A DNA stretch of 64,000 nt from Ruminococcus turbiniformis (GCF_020687545.1 NZ_JAJEQX010000004.1:94126-158125), one strand, 5' to 3'; numbered from the stretch's first letter, positions 17,175-26,386 are shown. Notes: a model not told the origin generated them from the sequence alone. A program made the numbers and translations.

Positions 17175-17654
17175 TTATTTATGATACGGTTCCCCGCTGA
17201 TAATCCGATACCCCCGGTACACCTGTTCAAGCAGAATCACCCTCATGAGCTGATGGGGAAATGTCATCCTTGAAAAACTGAGTGCAAAGTCCGACCTTTT
17301 CAGCACTTCCTGTCCAATCCCGATGGACCCGCCGATGACAAAGGCAATGCTGCTTTTGCCCTGAATCCCAAGTGTGTTGATCTTATCCGCCAGTTCCTCG
17401 GAAGAGAGCATCTTTCCTCCGATCTCCAGAGTGATTACATACATATCATCCCGGATATGCTTCATGATCCGCTCTCCTTCTTTCGCCCGGATCATATCCT
17501 CCACTGTCTCGCTGGCCTGATCCGGCGTCTTCTCATCCGCCACTTCGATGATCTCCAGTTTACAGTAACGGCTCAGGCGTTTCACATACTCGGCGACCGC
17601 GTCTCTTAAATACTTCTCCTTAATCTTTCCGACTGTAATTAACGTGATCTTCAA
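17175..17654 (-). CDS. rlmH: 23S rRNA (pseudouridine1915-N3)-methyltransferase RlmH
   Basis: 159 residues, the normal length. SPOUT-fold protein that methylates pseudouridine 1915 in helix 69 of 23S rRNA. The SAM-binding knot is seen as FVIGGSIGIGQEVLKRSDF (about residues 105-123), and the C-terminal HQLMRVILLEQVYRG and the SGEPYHK end are diagnostic. Its start overlaps the stop of the PNPOx-like gene by four bases, so it is translated as the last gene of the helD operon. Confidence 0.95.
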   Translation of the reverse strand: MKITLITVGKIKEKYLRDAVAEYVKRLSRYCKLEIIEVADEKTPDQASETVEDMIRAKEGERIMKHIRDDMYVITLEIGGKMLSSEELADKINTLGIQGKSSIAFVIGGSIGIGQEVLKRSDFALSFSRMTFPHQLMRVILLEQVYRGYRIISGEPYHK

Positions 17655-18178
17655 ACCTGTCTCTCCGTTTTCCTTTTTCTCTCTTTCCCGGTGAAATGTT
17701 CCGCATCGATCCGGTACACGGCAGTTTTCTCAAGCATATCCGGACGAAATACAGTCCCTGCGCCGGGAGCCATATGTTCCATCAGCTTTTTGAGCCCGTA
17801 CTGTTTCTCTCCCTCATTTTCCAGCCTTTTCACCGTTCCGCTTCCCATGATGCTCCGGTATGCATAGGAATAGCTGCATGTATAATCCCCTGTGATCACT
17901 TCATGCCGGCAGTCCATCTCAAAGGCGACATGCGGATCTGCCTCAAAAGCTTCCGCCTTACGCCCCTCTTTCGCCCCGTGAAAATACAGGGAAAGCTTCA
18001 GTGTCTGCTCTCCGGATGCCGCTTCCGCATCCTCAAATTCATATCCGAAGTTCACCGGCACGATAAACATCCCTTCCGCATCTTTCGCGCCGATGCGCAC
18101 CACATTGCATTCTTCAAGTATCTCACGCAGAGTACCGTTATCCGTGATCTCCCTTTTCTTAAGGCGCATTTCTTTCAT
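17651..18178 (-). CDS. PNPOx-like FMN protein, nitroimidazole-resistance (NimA) type
   Basis: 175 residues of split-barrel fold. MRLKKREITDNGTLREIL is the typical start, followed by VRIGAKDAEGMFIVPVNFGYEF, a heme/FMN-binding pattern shared with NimA-like flavoproteins. A C-terminal YRIDAEHFTGKER matches the family. These proteins reduce small nitro compounds or heme-like ligands. It overlaps ARMT1 upstream and RlmH downstream by four bases. Confidence 0.75.
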   Translation of the reverse strand: MKEMRLKKREITDNGTLREILEECNVVRIGAKDAEGMFIVPVNFGYEFEDAEAASGEQTLKLSLYFHGAKEGRKAEAFEADPHVAFEMDCRHEVITGDYTCSYSYAYRSIMGSGTVKRLENEGEKQYGLKKLMEHMAPGAGTVFRPDMLEKTAVYRIDAEHFTGKERKRKTERQV

Positions 18179-19059
18179 TCCGGAATTCTCCTTTCATTGA
18201 CAAACATTCCCTGGAATCGCTCCGCCTGAAACTGCCGCATAAACCAGTCGCATTTGCAGAGGAAAAGATAATAAATGTTCAGCCCGCATCCGTGCAGTGT
18301 CTCAAAGTTTCCCTGCCCTTTTGACACAATAATGTCTGCGCTTCGGATCTCTTCCTCCGCCTCCTGGCTGATATCGCTCAGGTCCGTCCCTGCGATCTCG
18401 CTTCCGTTGTCCATCACAGGTACGACACGGTCAAGTCCTGTGAAACACGCCGCCTCAAGATCTGCGTCGTTTACCACCTTTGCCCCGCGGACAATGGCAG
18501 TGATATTAAGATCCGGGTACTGCTCTCTTAAGAGTTTCAGCGCGATTTTGTCAAGCACGATCTCTCCGCAGTTGTCGGTCAGATAGACGAGGCGGGATGC
18601 GTTTTTCAGCTCCTCTGTAAATCTCCCATACTCATCCGGGTCAAGACCTTCTCGCCCCTGACTTTCCAGCAGTTCGAGAAGTTTCTCCTTTGAGAGATCC
18701 TTCACCGCCGAATAGTCGATATAGTTTCCGGTCCGGGCATATGTAAGTGCCGCCTGGAGCGGATCTTTATGATTTCTGATTTCCTTTTCAAGTTCTTCTT
18801 CCATTGAGAGCAGATACTCATTGAACTCCTGCTTCACCCGTTCCACGTCTTCCCTTCCCGGCTTTTCTCCCCAGTATTTTTCATAGATCCGGGTCAGCGG
18901 CCGGATCAGAGTCGGAGCCGAAAGATCCGGATTGCATGTGCCGAGGAAACTTAAGATCTCCCTCATATGCCGGCATTTTTTCTCTTCATTGTCAAAATGT
19001 TTTAACTGCTCTTCCTGCATTCGGATGAGGCAGGCCAGACAGTGCGCGTTTACTTTCAA
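18175..19059 (-). CDS. ARMT1-like damage-control phosphatase (DUF89)
   Basis: 294 residues from a TTG behind GGAGGAGAAA. The N-terminus MKVNAHCLACLI has the Cys pair, LVYLTDNCGEIVLDKIALK (about 183-201) holds the first metal Asp and Asn, and DIIVSKGQGNFETLHGC supplies the GQGN signature. Members dephosphorylate phosphometabolites that arise as damage products, using divalent metal. It is in the overlapping operon with rlmH. Confidence 0.82.
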   Translation of the reverse strand: MKVNAHCLACLIRMQEEQLKHFDNEEKKCRHMREILSFLGTCNPDLSAPTLIRPLTRIYEKYWGEKPGREDVERVKQEFNEYLLSMEEELEKEIRNHKDPLQAALTYARTGNYIDYSAVKDLSKEKLLELLESQGREGLDPDEYGRFTEELKNASRLVYLTDNCGEIVLDKIALKLLREQYPDLNITAIVRGAKVVNDADLEAACFTGLDRVVPVMDNGSEIAGTDLSDISQEAEEEIRSADIIVSKGQGNFETLHGCGLNIYYLFLCKCDWFMRQFQAERFQGMFVNERRIPE

Positions 19060-19582
19060 TTTTCTCCTCCGTTTCTCCCGTCATGCTTTCCGGCTTTCTT
19101 TCTCATCGGTTCTCCCGTCAGAATTTTGGAAAGTCCGGTTCTTTTCGCCCCTTCAATATCGCATACCCCGTCGTTTCCGACCATAATGGCTCTCTCAGGC
19201 AGAATATGATACTGATCGATAAGTTTTGAGAAAAAAGCCGGATATGCTCTATGGACAGAATCCGGAAAAACTGCCCCGCCTGGCGGACCAGCGATTCGTC
19301 CGCGCTGATGCCTTTCTCTGAAAAGAGGGCGCTGAACACATCCTCGATCCGGATCTCCGGGTGGGACTCGTGGGCGTCGTTTCTGATTCCTTTTTTCCCT
19401 CTCCCGAACGTATCCACCAGCCTCTCATACGACTGTCTCAATTCATCCGGCAGATACTGCGCCCCATAGCAGGCATAAAAGAGCGTCATTTTCTCCCAAA
19501 GCAGCGGACTGCTCTCGTCCGTCCGGATATCCACAAGGGTCCCGTACAGATCAAAGATACATGTCTCGTACACACTATACAC
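19056..19582 (-). pseudogene. HAD-superfamily hydrolase, disrupted by deletion and frameshift
   Basis: The N-terminal part is intact with the catalytic FDLYGTLVDIRTDE motif. Near IRLFSQ the frame is wrong. Shifting frame recovers FSKLIDQYHILPERAIMVGNDG and EGAKRTGLSKILTG, the HAD motif IV region, ending at the next gene. The cap and motif II-III region is missing, so catalysis is unlikely. The remnant sits inside the operon without breaking its translation. Confidence 0.7.
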
Positions 19583-20165
19583 AGCGCTCCATCTCCTCCT
19601 GAATCTGCTTTTCAGAACATTTCATCGCTTCCAGCGTCTTCTCAAAGAGCATGTTCAGCTCCCATCCAAGCTGCTCCGCCCCGGTGCGGATAATATCTCT
19701 CGAACATCCTGCGGCAAACCGTTTGTCCTTGAACTTTTTCTTCACACTGGAAACTTCCATATCGCAGACACTTTTTGACGGACGCATGAGAGCCGCCGCC
19801 CAGATCAGACCTGTCAGCTCGTCTGCCGCAAAGAGTACTTTCTCCATCTCATGCTCCGGTTCTATATCGCTGCAGATTCCGTATCCGTGGGAGCAGACCG
19901 TGCGGATCATATCCTCACCGACGCCCGCCGGCGCGAGAAGTTCCGGAGCCTTTTTGCAGTGTTCTTCCGGGTACATCTCAAAGTCAATATCGTGCAGCAG
20001 CCCGCAGATTCCCCAGTAGTCCTTTTCCTCTCCGTATCCGAGATCGTCCGCATACCAGCGCATGACCGCCTCCACGGTGAGCCCGTGCTGAATATGAAAT
20101 GCCTCTTTGTTGTACTCCTTTAAAAGCGCAAGCGCTTCCTCTCTTGTAATTTTACTTGTTCTCAT
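19575..20165 (-). CDS. HDIG-domain metal-dependent phosphohydrolase
   Basis: 196 residues from the ATG at 20165 (GGAGGAAACAG upstream). CGLLHDIDFEMYPEEHC gives the HD pair and MIRTVCSHGYGI a second histidine. Small HDIG proteins hydrolyse nucleotides or signalling nucleotides. The start overlaps the end of helD by 14 bases. Substrate unknown. Confidence 0.8.
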   Translation of the reverse strand: MRTSKITREEALALLKEYNKEAFHIQHGLTVEAVMRWYADDLGYGEEKDYWGICGLLHDIDFEMYPEEHCKKAPELLAPAGVGEDMIRTVCSHGYGICSDIEPEHEMEKVLFAADELTGLIWAAALMRPSKSVCDMEVSSVKKKFKDKRFAAGCSRDIIRTGAEQLGWELNMLFEKTLEAMKCSEKQIQEEMERCV

Positions 20166-22221
20166 CACTGTTTCCTCCATTCTCCACTCCGTATACATAC
20201 AGCTCCTGCAGCGCTCTCGTGGCGCAGATATATGCCGCCTGAGAAGCCAGCGGATTGTCCTTTTCCGGCTGAATCATAAACACCTGGTCAAATTCCAGCC
20301 CTTTGGCCAGATAAAACGTCGTCACGGTCAGCCCCCGCTTAAACGCGGAGCTGTCCCGGTCCACATAGGACGCCTCTGTGCCGCGGTTCTTAAGCAGCCG
20401 GTACACGTCATATGCCTCTTCCTCTGTCAGAGTCAGGACCGCACCCGTCTCATAGCCGTCCTCTCCCAGATTCAGATTTTCTGACACCGCATCCAGAAGC
20501 GCGTCAGCAGACGAGAATGTTTCTTCCTCCACCGGCTTTCCATGTCTCTCCAGCAGATCGAGATCCGTGATTCCGCTGATCTTTCCCGCATATCTGGCAA
20601 TCTCGTACGTGTTTCTGTAGCTTTTCTTAAGGATCACCGTCCGGATATCACGTCCAAGTATTTTCGGCAGGAACTTCAGCACATCATGCTGTTTCGTATC
20701 CAGAGTCTGCGCATAGTCGCCGAGGATTGTCATCCTGCACTCGAAAAGACTTTTCAGAATCGTGTACTGAAGGAAAGAATAATCCTGCATCTCATCGATG
20801 ACAAGATGTTTGATATTTTTCCTCGAGTTTCGTCCTGTAAGCCGGTATTTCAGATACAGCATGGGGAACACGTCCTCATACTGCAGTTTTCTCCTCTCAT
20901 ACGGCACATCCGGAAGGGGATCGAATCCGTAATCCTCAAGGAGCCACCCATAGATCTCATAAAGGTCTTTCGACACATACATGCTGTCAAATTTCCCTTG
21001 AAGAAGTTCCCTGTCCTCATCGGAAATATCGCGGCCTTTCAGCGTCTCATAGGCGTCCACAAAATATTCCATGACCGCGTCCATTCTTTTGAGCAGCGGC
21101 GTCTCCTGAAACTTAAAGTAGAACAGGCGGATCAGATCTTCCTCCGTCAGTTTAGCCCCACGGAAACTCACCTCTTTAAAATCAATCAGCCTGTCTTCCA
21201 GTGTGGCGAGAAAACCTTCTGTCATTCCGACGAAATCCTCGGACTGTTTCAGACGGAACCGCTCTTTCTCCCCGCTGTCCGGAAATTTCATGATGCGCTC
21301 CAGATGATCATACCGGTCTTCACAGTCCGGCACCGCGCCTTTCAGCTCATGGTAGGCGTATATATCAAAGCTCATCTCCTGAATATTTTCCTCGCCCAGC
21401 TCCGGAAGAATATGGGAGATATAATCCGCAAACACACTGTTGGGCGACAGGATCAGTACGTTGGACGACTTCAGATTCTCCCGGTCGTGGTACAGAAGAT
21501 AGGCAATCCGGTGGAGCGCGATGGACGTCTTCCCGCTCCCCGCCGCTCCCTGAATTACAAGGATCCGGTCCTTTGTGTTCCGGATGATGGCATTCTGTTC
21601 CTTCTGGATTGTCCGCACGATATTTTTCAGCTTTACATCCCCGCTGCTTCCGAGTTCCTGGCGCAATATCTCATCATCAATCTTCGTATCGCTCTCAAAT
21701 GCGTAGACCATCTTTCCGCCGCGGATCTTGTACTGCCACTTTGAGGTAATCTCCCCTCTGATCTCTCCCGCCGGAGCCTCGTAAGACGCCTCTCCTTTGT
21801 CGTAGTCGTAGAAAAGGCTGCTCACCGGGGCTCTCCAGTCGTAAATAAGAGGTGTCATTCCGGTCTTTTCCGCGAAGTTCCCGATTCCGATATAAAACGG
21901 CTCGGATTCCTCCTCCCCTTCAAATGCGAAGTCAACCCGTCCGAAAAACGGCGCGTCCAGCATCTTCTCGAAGCGATGCTTCAGCTTCAGCTTCTCGGTG
22001 TTTGCATTCGTCTGCTGAAGAAGCGCCTGCCGGTTGTCATACTCTTCGTACCCGTACTGGTCCATCTCAGTGTAGTTGTCCCAGTAGTACTCGTGCATGT
22101 TCTCGATCTCTTTCTGGCCTTCGCTTAAGTCCTCCCTAATCTCCTTCAGTCTGTTTTCTATTTTCACTGTAACATCTTTCAGAAAAAGTGTACCGTCTGT
22201 GTTTTTCTCATTTATGGTCAT
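20152..22221 (-). CDS. helD: HelD-type RNA polymerase recycling ATPase (UvrD-like)
   Basis: 689 residues. An N-terminal coiled-coil arm (about 1-100) enters the RNA polymerase secondary channel in known HelD proteins. Walker A is GAAGSGKTSIALHR (about residue 225), and the later motifs VIDEMQDYSFLQY and QTLDTKQH fit the 1A/2A helicase fold. It releases stalled RNA polymerase after transcription ends. First gene of an operon reaching to rlmH. The upstream region carries an inverted repeat (22261-22302) related to the tandem repeats at 2662. Confidence 0.86.
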   Translation of the reverse strand: MTINEKNTDGTLFLKDVTVKIENRLKEIREDLSEGQKEIENMHEYYWDNYTEMDQYGYEEYDNRQALLQQTNANTEKLKLKHRFEKMLDAPFFGRVDFAFEGEEESEPFYIGIGNFAEKTGMTPLIYDWRAPVSSLFYDYDKGEASYEAPAGEIRGEITSKWQYKIRGGKMVYAFESDTKIDDEILRQELGSSGDVKLKNIVRTIQKEQNAIIRNTKDRILVIQGAAGSGKTSIALHRIAYLLYHDRENLKSSNVLILSPNSVFADYISHILPELGEENIQEMSFDIYAYHELKGAVPDCEDRYDHLERIMKFPDSGEKERFRLKQSEDFVGMTEGFLATLEDRLIDFKEVSFRGAKLTEEDLIRLFYFKFQETPLLKRMDAVMEYFVDAYETLKGRDISDEDRELLQGKFDSMYVSKDLYEIYGWLLEDYGFDPLPDVPYERRKLQYEDVFPMLYLKYRLTGRNSRKNIKHLVIDEMQDYSFLQYTILKSLFECRMTILGDYAQTLDTKQHDVLKFLPKILGRDIRTVILKKSYRNTYEIARYAGKISGITDLDLLERHGKPVEEETFSSADALLDAVSENLNLGEDGYETGAVLTLTEEEAYDVYRLLKNRGTEASYVDRDSSAFKRGLTVTTFYLAKGLEFDQVFMIQPEKDNPLASQAAYICATRALQELYVYGVENGGNSDENK

Positions 22222-22260
22222 ACCTGTTTCTCCAGTCTGGCTTTTCCCGCTCTGCAGCGT

Positions 22261-22302
22261 CAGTGTACAAGGGGACGGCCGTATTGTCTCCTTTGTGCAC
22301 TG
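22261..22302. promoter_or_regulatory. Inverted repeat in the helD leader
   Basis: CAGTGTACAAGGGGAC (22261-22276) faces GTCTCCTTTGTGCACTG (22286-22302). Each arm matches the GTGTACAAAGGA core of the triple repeat at 2662-2697. It lies 40-80 bases upstream of the HelD start, downstream of a plausible TATACT box, where a bound regulator could block transcription. Confidence 0.5.
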
Positions 22303-22427
22303 AAGCTATTCAAACGCGGTATACTCAATAGTATAACATGTATTTTTTGAAAAAAAATCACAAATTAATCATATTTTCCTTTTATGATACTGTAACAGAA
22401 TAATCACAGAGAAATGAGGTAAGGGAT

Positions 22428-23024
22428 ATGAAGAAGGAAAACCGGAAGATGGCACAGGAACGAAGGGCAAAGGAGCGCCGCAAAAAAGAGCTCAGAAGAA
22501 AAATAAGCAAAGGCATTGTCATAGGAGTTCCTTCCCTTGCAGCTATCATTCTGATCATCGCCATTGTTGTCTCTGCCTTTACTTCGGATTCTGCTTCCGA
22601 AAGTGATTCTGCAAACAGTTCCGACAGCTCTTCCGCAGACTCTTCCTCCGGCAGTTCCGATACTGAAGGAAGTCAGGGTACAGACAGCACGGATTCTGAA
22701 GAGGAGACTGATTCCGAAGCCGCATCGGCAGAATACTCCACGGACACGTCTCTCACCGTGGAGGACGGAGACACGGTAAACATCGACTATGTAGGATCCG
22801 TTGACGGCGTGGAGTTTGACGGAGGCAGCACAAACGGCGCAGGGACGGATCTTGTCATCGGCTCCGGTTCTTATATCGATGATTTTGAGGAGCAGCTCAT
22901 CGGATATCACCCGGGCGATCAGGTCGACGTATACGTCACTTTCCCGGATGACTACAGCAATAATCCGGATTTGAGCGGCGCGGAGGCACTGTTCGAAGTG
23001 ACGATCAACGGGATCTACAAATAA
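22428..23024 (+). CDS. Membrane-anchored FKBP-type peptidyl-prolyl isomerase
   Basis: 198 residues. A basic start, a single span (about 29-50), then a long linker made mostly of Ser, Asp, Glu and Gly (about 52-108) and an FKBP domain (VNIDYVGSVDGVEFDGGS near 120, LIGYHPGDQVDVYVTFP near 163). It should sit outside the membrane and help fold exported proteins. Divergent from helD. RBS GAGGTAAGGG. Confidence 0.82.
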   Translation: MKKENRKMAQERRAKERRKKELRRKISKGIVIGVPSLAAIILIIAIVVSAFTSDSASESDSANSSDSSSADSSSGSSDTEGSQGTDSTDSEEETDSEAASAEYSTDTSLTVEDGDTVNIDYVGSVDGVEFDGGSTNGAGTDLVIGSGSYIDDFEEQLIGYHPGDQVDVYVTFPDDYSNNPDLSGAEALFEVTINGIYK

Positions 23025-23029
23025 AAACA

Positions 23030-23068
23030 CAGACAGACGGGAAGAAATAGCATCTTCCCGCCTGTCTG
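23030..23068. terminator. Bidirectional terminator between fkbp and alkD
   Basis: CAGACAGACGGGAAGA (23030-23045) pairs almost perfectly with TCTTCCCGCCTGTCTG (23053-23068). It lies between convergent genes. Confidence 0.8.
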
Positions 23069-23075
23069 CATTCTC

Positions 23076-23774
23076 CTATTTTCTTTTCAGACTGTTTAAA
23101 TACGCTTTCTCCTCCGGACTCACCCGATAAGATTCCCGGATCTTCTGGATCGCCTTGTTGTGTGTGAAATCATCCATCGCACTGTTTTCAATCAGGCTCC
23201 TTGTCTTCTCGGGAAATTTCACATAGCAGACCTGGATTGTCCAGGCTACCCCCATCTTCGTATAGTAACCCTCATGCCGGATCTCATTGCAGAGCGAAAG
23301 GATTTCATCAATATGCGTCTCATCCACAAAGTGGGACATCATTGACACGATCATGTACCGGAGTTCAAATTCTTCTTTGCTGTTTTTGAACTCAAGAAGA
23401 TAGGAAAACCAGTAGTCCGGCTCCTTTTCCATAAACTTATAGCCATTCACGGAGCTGTCGCATACCGCCCAGTTCCGGATATGGGGAACGAAGCGGTCCA
23501 GATAGCTTCTGCGCTCTTCCCGCTCCATTTTCGCCGCTCCGATCACCAGTCCGGCCAGCATGATCTCCTCGTGAAAGGAGTCCTCGCCAAGCTCATCCAG
23601 AGCCTCCTGCAAATACGTCCTGAAATCTTCTTTCACAATCTCCTTCGCAAGTTTCCGTAGCGCCGGAAGGCGGATTCCAAGAACATGTTTTTCGTCCGGA
23701 ATCAGCTTCTGACTGAACTCTTTATAATCTTCCTCCACAAGGCTGTGCATCCTATCTCTGATTGCTTCTAACAT
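23076..23774 (-). CDS. DNA alkylation repair protein, AlkD-like
   Basis: 232 residues, the usual size of the HEAT-repeat glycosylase family. LGIRLPALRKLAKEI (about 32-46), FVPHIRNWAVCDSSVNGYKF and VAWTIQVCYVKFPEK are hallmarks. AlkD-type enzymes remove bulky or alkylated bases such as 3-methyladenine without flipping them. Single gene with its own hairpin. Confidence 0.85.
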   Translation of the reverse strand: MLEAIRDRMHSLVEEDYKEFSQKLIPDEKHVLGIRLPALRKLAKEIVKEDFRTYLQEALDELGEDSFHEEIMLAGLVIGAAKMEREERRSYLDRFVPHIRNWAVCDSSVNGYKFMEKEPDYWFSYLLEFKNSKEEFELRYMIVSMMSHFVDETHIDEILSLCNEIRHEGYYTKMGVAWTIQVCYVKFPEKTRSLIENSAMDDFTHNKAIQKIRESYRVSPEEKAYLNSLKRK

Positions 23775-23831
23775 TCGTAAACTCCTTACCTTCCAGAATT
23801 ATTTCTTTCTCTGTACGCATTTTATCACCTG

Positions 23832-23927
23832 TCATGCCTTTGAAGGAAAAGCGAAACTTATGACTGCAACGAGCCAGCCCAGCGCACAGATCATCCATGA
23901 CAGTTTTTTACCTTTTCCGCTCCTCAT
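23832..23927 (-). CDS. 31-residue single-span membrane protein
   Basis: ATG at 23927 with GGAGGGG upstream encodes a basic start (MRSGKGKK) and a hydrophobic stretch WMICALGWLVAVISFAF, then a stop. A small membrane protein of unknown role between nfnB and alkD. The RBS spacing favours this over the ATG two codons upstream. Confidence 0.4.
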   Translation of the reverse strand: MRSGKGKKLSWMICALGWLVAVISFAFPSKA

Positions 23928-23958
23928 AAGCATCCCCTCCGATCCGCTGCATTAAAAT

Positions 23959-24012
23959 GAGGAAACCGTACCCGCGATACAGCTTCACGCCGTATCCGGG
24001 CACGGTTTCCTC
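23959..24012 (-). terminator. Terminator after nfnB
   Basis: GAGGAAACCGT and CCCG pair with CGGG and ACGGTTTCCTC around a 22-base inner segment, followed on the minus strand by ATTTTAAT. It lies 24 bases past the stop. Confidence 0.7.
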
Positions 24013-24035
24013 CTTCCGCCTGATTTTCCGGAAAA

Positions 24036-25427
24036 TTACTCTTTGCTCTTGATGTACTCGTCGATTCCCTTTGCTCCGGCTTTTCCCGCACCCATGGCAA
24101 GGATAACCGTAGCCGCGCCTGTCACGGCGTCTCCGCCTGCGAATACGCCTTCTTTGGAAGTCTGTCCGTTTTCCTCGTCAGCGACGATACATTTTCTGCG
24201 GTTTGTCTCCAGACCTTTCGTCGTGGAGGAAATAAGCGGGTTCGGAGATGTACCAAGAGACATGATTACCGTATCCACCTCGATATCATACTCAGATCCC
24301 GGAATTTCCACCGGACGTCTTCTTCCGGAAGCGTCAGGCTCTCCCAGCTCCATCTTGATAACCGTCATGCTGGTGATGTTTCCGTTCTCATCTACATTGA
24401 TCTTCTTCGGGTTTGTCAGAAGATCAAAGATCACGCCCTCTTCCTTCGCGTGGTGTACCTCTTCCACTCTGGCCGGAAGCTCTGCCTCGCTTCTTCTGTA
24501 CACAATGTGAACGTCCGCACCGAGACGAAGCGCTGTTCTGGCAGCATCCATAGCCACATTTCCTCCGCCGACTACGGCCACTTTCTTTCCTGCCGCGATC
24601 GGTGTGTCGTAGGAATCGTCAAATGCCTTCATCAGGTTGCTTCTTGTCAGGTACTCGTTTGCGGAGAACACTTCGTTCGCGTTCTCTCCCGGGATTCCCA
24701 TGAACATCGGAAGACCTGCGCCTGAGCCGATAAATACCGCCTCAAATCCTTCTTCCTCCATCAGCATATCGATCGTCGTGGACTTTCCGATCACAACGTT
24801 TGTCTCGAATTTTACGCCCAGCTCTTTGACTTTCTCGATCTCTTTTGCAACGACTTTCTGCTTCGGAAGACGGAATTCCGGAATACCGTACACAAGAACG
24901 CCGCCCAGCTCGTGGAGCGCCTCGAATACAGTCACGTCATATCCCATCTTCGCCAGATCTCCGGCGCATGTAAGTCCGGACGGACCGGAACCGATGACAG
25001 CCACTTTGTGTCCGTTCTTCCTCTCCGCGCCAACCGGTTTGATGTCGTTTTCAAGCGCATAGTCTGCCACGAATCGCTCCAGCTTTCCGATGGAAACCGG
25101 CTCGCCCTTGATTCCGCGTATACATTTTCCCTCACACTGTGATTCCTGAGGGCACACACGCCCGCAGATTGCCGGAAGCGCGCTTGACTTTCCGATCACC
25201 TTATACGCTTCCTCGATATTTCCTTCTTTTACCTCATGGATAAACGCCGGTATATCAATTGCCACAGGACATCCCTGCACGCATTTCGCGTTCTTGCAGT
25301 TTAAGCATCTTGTGGCTTCTTCCATAGCTTCTTCTTTATTATATCCGAGACAAACCTCTTCGAAGTTCGTCGCGCGTACTTTCGGATCCTGCTCTCTTAC
25401 CGGAACCTTTTTTAACATATCTGCCAT
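24036..25427 (-). CDS. NADPH-dependent glutamate synthase-like flavoprotein, NfnB/SudA type
   Basis: 463 residues. The N-terminal ferredoxin-like region has the CLNCKNAKCVQGCP and CGRVCPQESQCEGKC cysteines for two 4Fe-4S clusters. FAD motif GSGPSGLTCAGDL is near residue 145 and the NADP motif VVGGGNVAMDAAR near 280. Paired with the next gene it forms NfnAB, which couples NADH and reduced ferredoxin oxidation to NADP reduction by bifurcation run in reverse. It overlaps nfnA by one base. Confidence 0.88.
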   Translation of the reverse strand: MADMLKKVPVREQDPKVRATNFEEVCLGYNKEEAMEEATRCLNCKNAKCVQGCPVAIDIPAFIHEVKEGNIEEAYKVIGKSSALPAICGRVCPQESQCEGKCIRGIKGEPVSIGKLERFVADYALENDIKPVGAERKNGHKVAVIGSGPSGLTCAGDLAKMGYDVTVFEALHELGGVLVYGIPEFRLPKQKVVAKEIEKVKELGVKFETNVVIGKSTTIDMLMEEEGFEAVFIGSGAGLPMFMGIPGENANEVFSANEYLTRSNLMKAFDDSYDTPIAAGKKVAVVGGGNVAMDAARTALRLGADVHIVYRRSEAELPARVEEVHHAKEEGVIFDLLTNPKKINVDENGNITSMTVIKMELGEPDASGRRRPVEIPGSEYDIEVDTVIMSLGTSPNPLISSTTKGLETNRRKCIVADEENGQTSKEGVFAGGDAVTGAATVILAMGAGKAGAKGIDEYIKSKE

Positions 25428-26314
25428 TATTCGTCACCTCCGCAATGTCCGCATCCGCCGTGGTGCGTGTCGCCCTCCTGGAGCTTTAACATCGCACGGC
25501 CCTCTGCTGTCTTGTACATCTGGCTTCTCTTCATCGCCTGATCAAAATCCACAAGATGTCCGTCAAATTCCGGTCCGTCCACGCAGGCGAATTTGATTTC
25601 ATCGCCTACCTGAAGGCGACAGGCTCCGCACATACCCGTTCCGTCGACCATGATCGGGTTCATGCTCACAATTGTCGGGATTTCCAGCTTCTTTGTAAGG
25701 AGGCAGACGAATTTCATCATGATCATCGGTCCGATCGCCACGCAGACGTCGTACTTTTCTCCCCCGTTTACGAGCTCTTCTACCATTGTAGTCACCATTC
25801 CGGCATGTCCGTATGTACCGTCATCCGTACACGGATAGTAATTGCCCGCGACAGCTTTCATCTCGTCCTCAAGAATAAGCATGTCCTTTGTCTTTGCGCC
25901 TACGATCACATCTGCGTCGATTCCACGCTCATGAAGCCACTTCACCTGCGGATAAACCGGTGCGGCTCCGACACCGCCTGCTACAAAGAGCATTTTTTTC
26001 TTTTTCAGAGTGTCAATATCCTCGTTCACGAACTCGGAAGCACAGCCAAGCGGTCCGGTAAAATCACGGAAATAATCCCCTTCCTTTAAGCTTCCCATCT
26101 TTGTCGTGGAAGCTCCGACTTCCTGGACAACGATTGTAATCGTGCCTGCTTCCCTGTCATAGTCACAGATCGTTAAGGGGATACGCTCGCCCTTCTCGTC
26201 CATCTTTACAATCACAAACTGTCCGGGCTGGCAGTGCTGCGCCACGCGGGGCGCATGTACGTCCATCAGAAAAATCTTGTCGGCCAGTTTTTCTGCTTTC
26301 ATTATCTTATACAT
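25427..26314 (-). CDS. FAD/NAD-binding subunit with 2Fe-2S cluster, NfnA/SudB type
   Basis: 295 residues. Ferredoxin-reductase fold: GVGAAPVYPQVKWL (about 110) for NAD, and TGMCGACRLQVGDEIKFAC (about 222-240) for the 2Fe-2S cluster, as in dihydroorotate dehydrogenase PyrK relatives. An unusual extra tail GGCGHCGGDE may bind metal. Partner of NfnB: reduces NADP from NADH plus ferredoxin, balancing redox in fermentation. A strong promoter lies upstream (26347-26375). Confidence 0.87.
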   Translation of the reverse strand: MYKIMKAEKLADKIFLMDVHAPRVAQHCQPGQFVIVKMDEKGERIPLTICDYDREAGTITIVVQEVGASTTKMGSLKEGDYFRDFTGPLGCASEFVNEDIDTLKKKKMLFVAGGVGAAPVYPQVKWLHERGIDADVIVGAKTKDMLILEDEMKAVAGNYYPCTDDGTYGHAGMVTTMVEELVNGGEKYDVCVAIGPMIMMKFVCLLTKKLEIPTIVSMNPIMVDGTGMCGACRLQVGDEIKFACVDGPEFDGHLVDFDQAMKRSQMYKTAEGRAMLKLQEGDTHHGGCGHCGGDE

Positions 26315-26346
26315 GGTCTTCCTCCTTGAAAAATCGCTCTTTGAAT

Positions 26347-26375
26347 ATAATACGCCATAATCCGCGCATTGGCAA
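26347..26375 (-). promoter_or_regulatory. Promoter of nfnAB
   Basis: Minus strand TTGCCA (26370-26375), 17-base spacer, TATTAT (26347-26352), about 33 bases before the NfnA start. Confidence 0.65.
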
Positions 26376-26386
26376 GTAATAAATCA

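Noticed and set aside
20542..21744. 400-codon plus-strand open frame
   Set aside because: Fully antisense to helD, whose motifs are clear; it is a shadow of a GC-skewed codon pattern.
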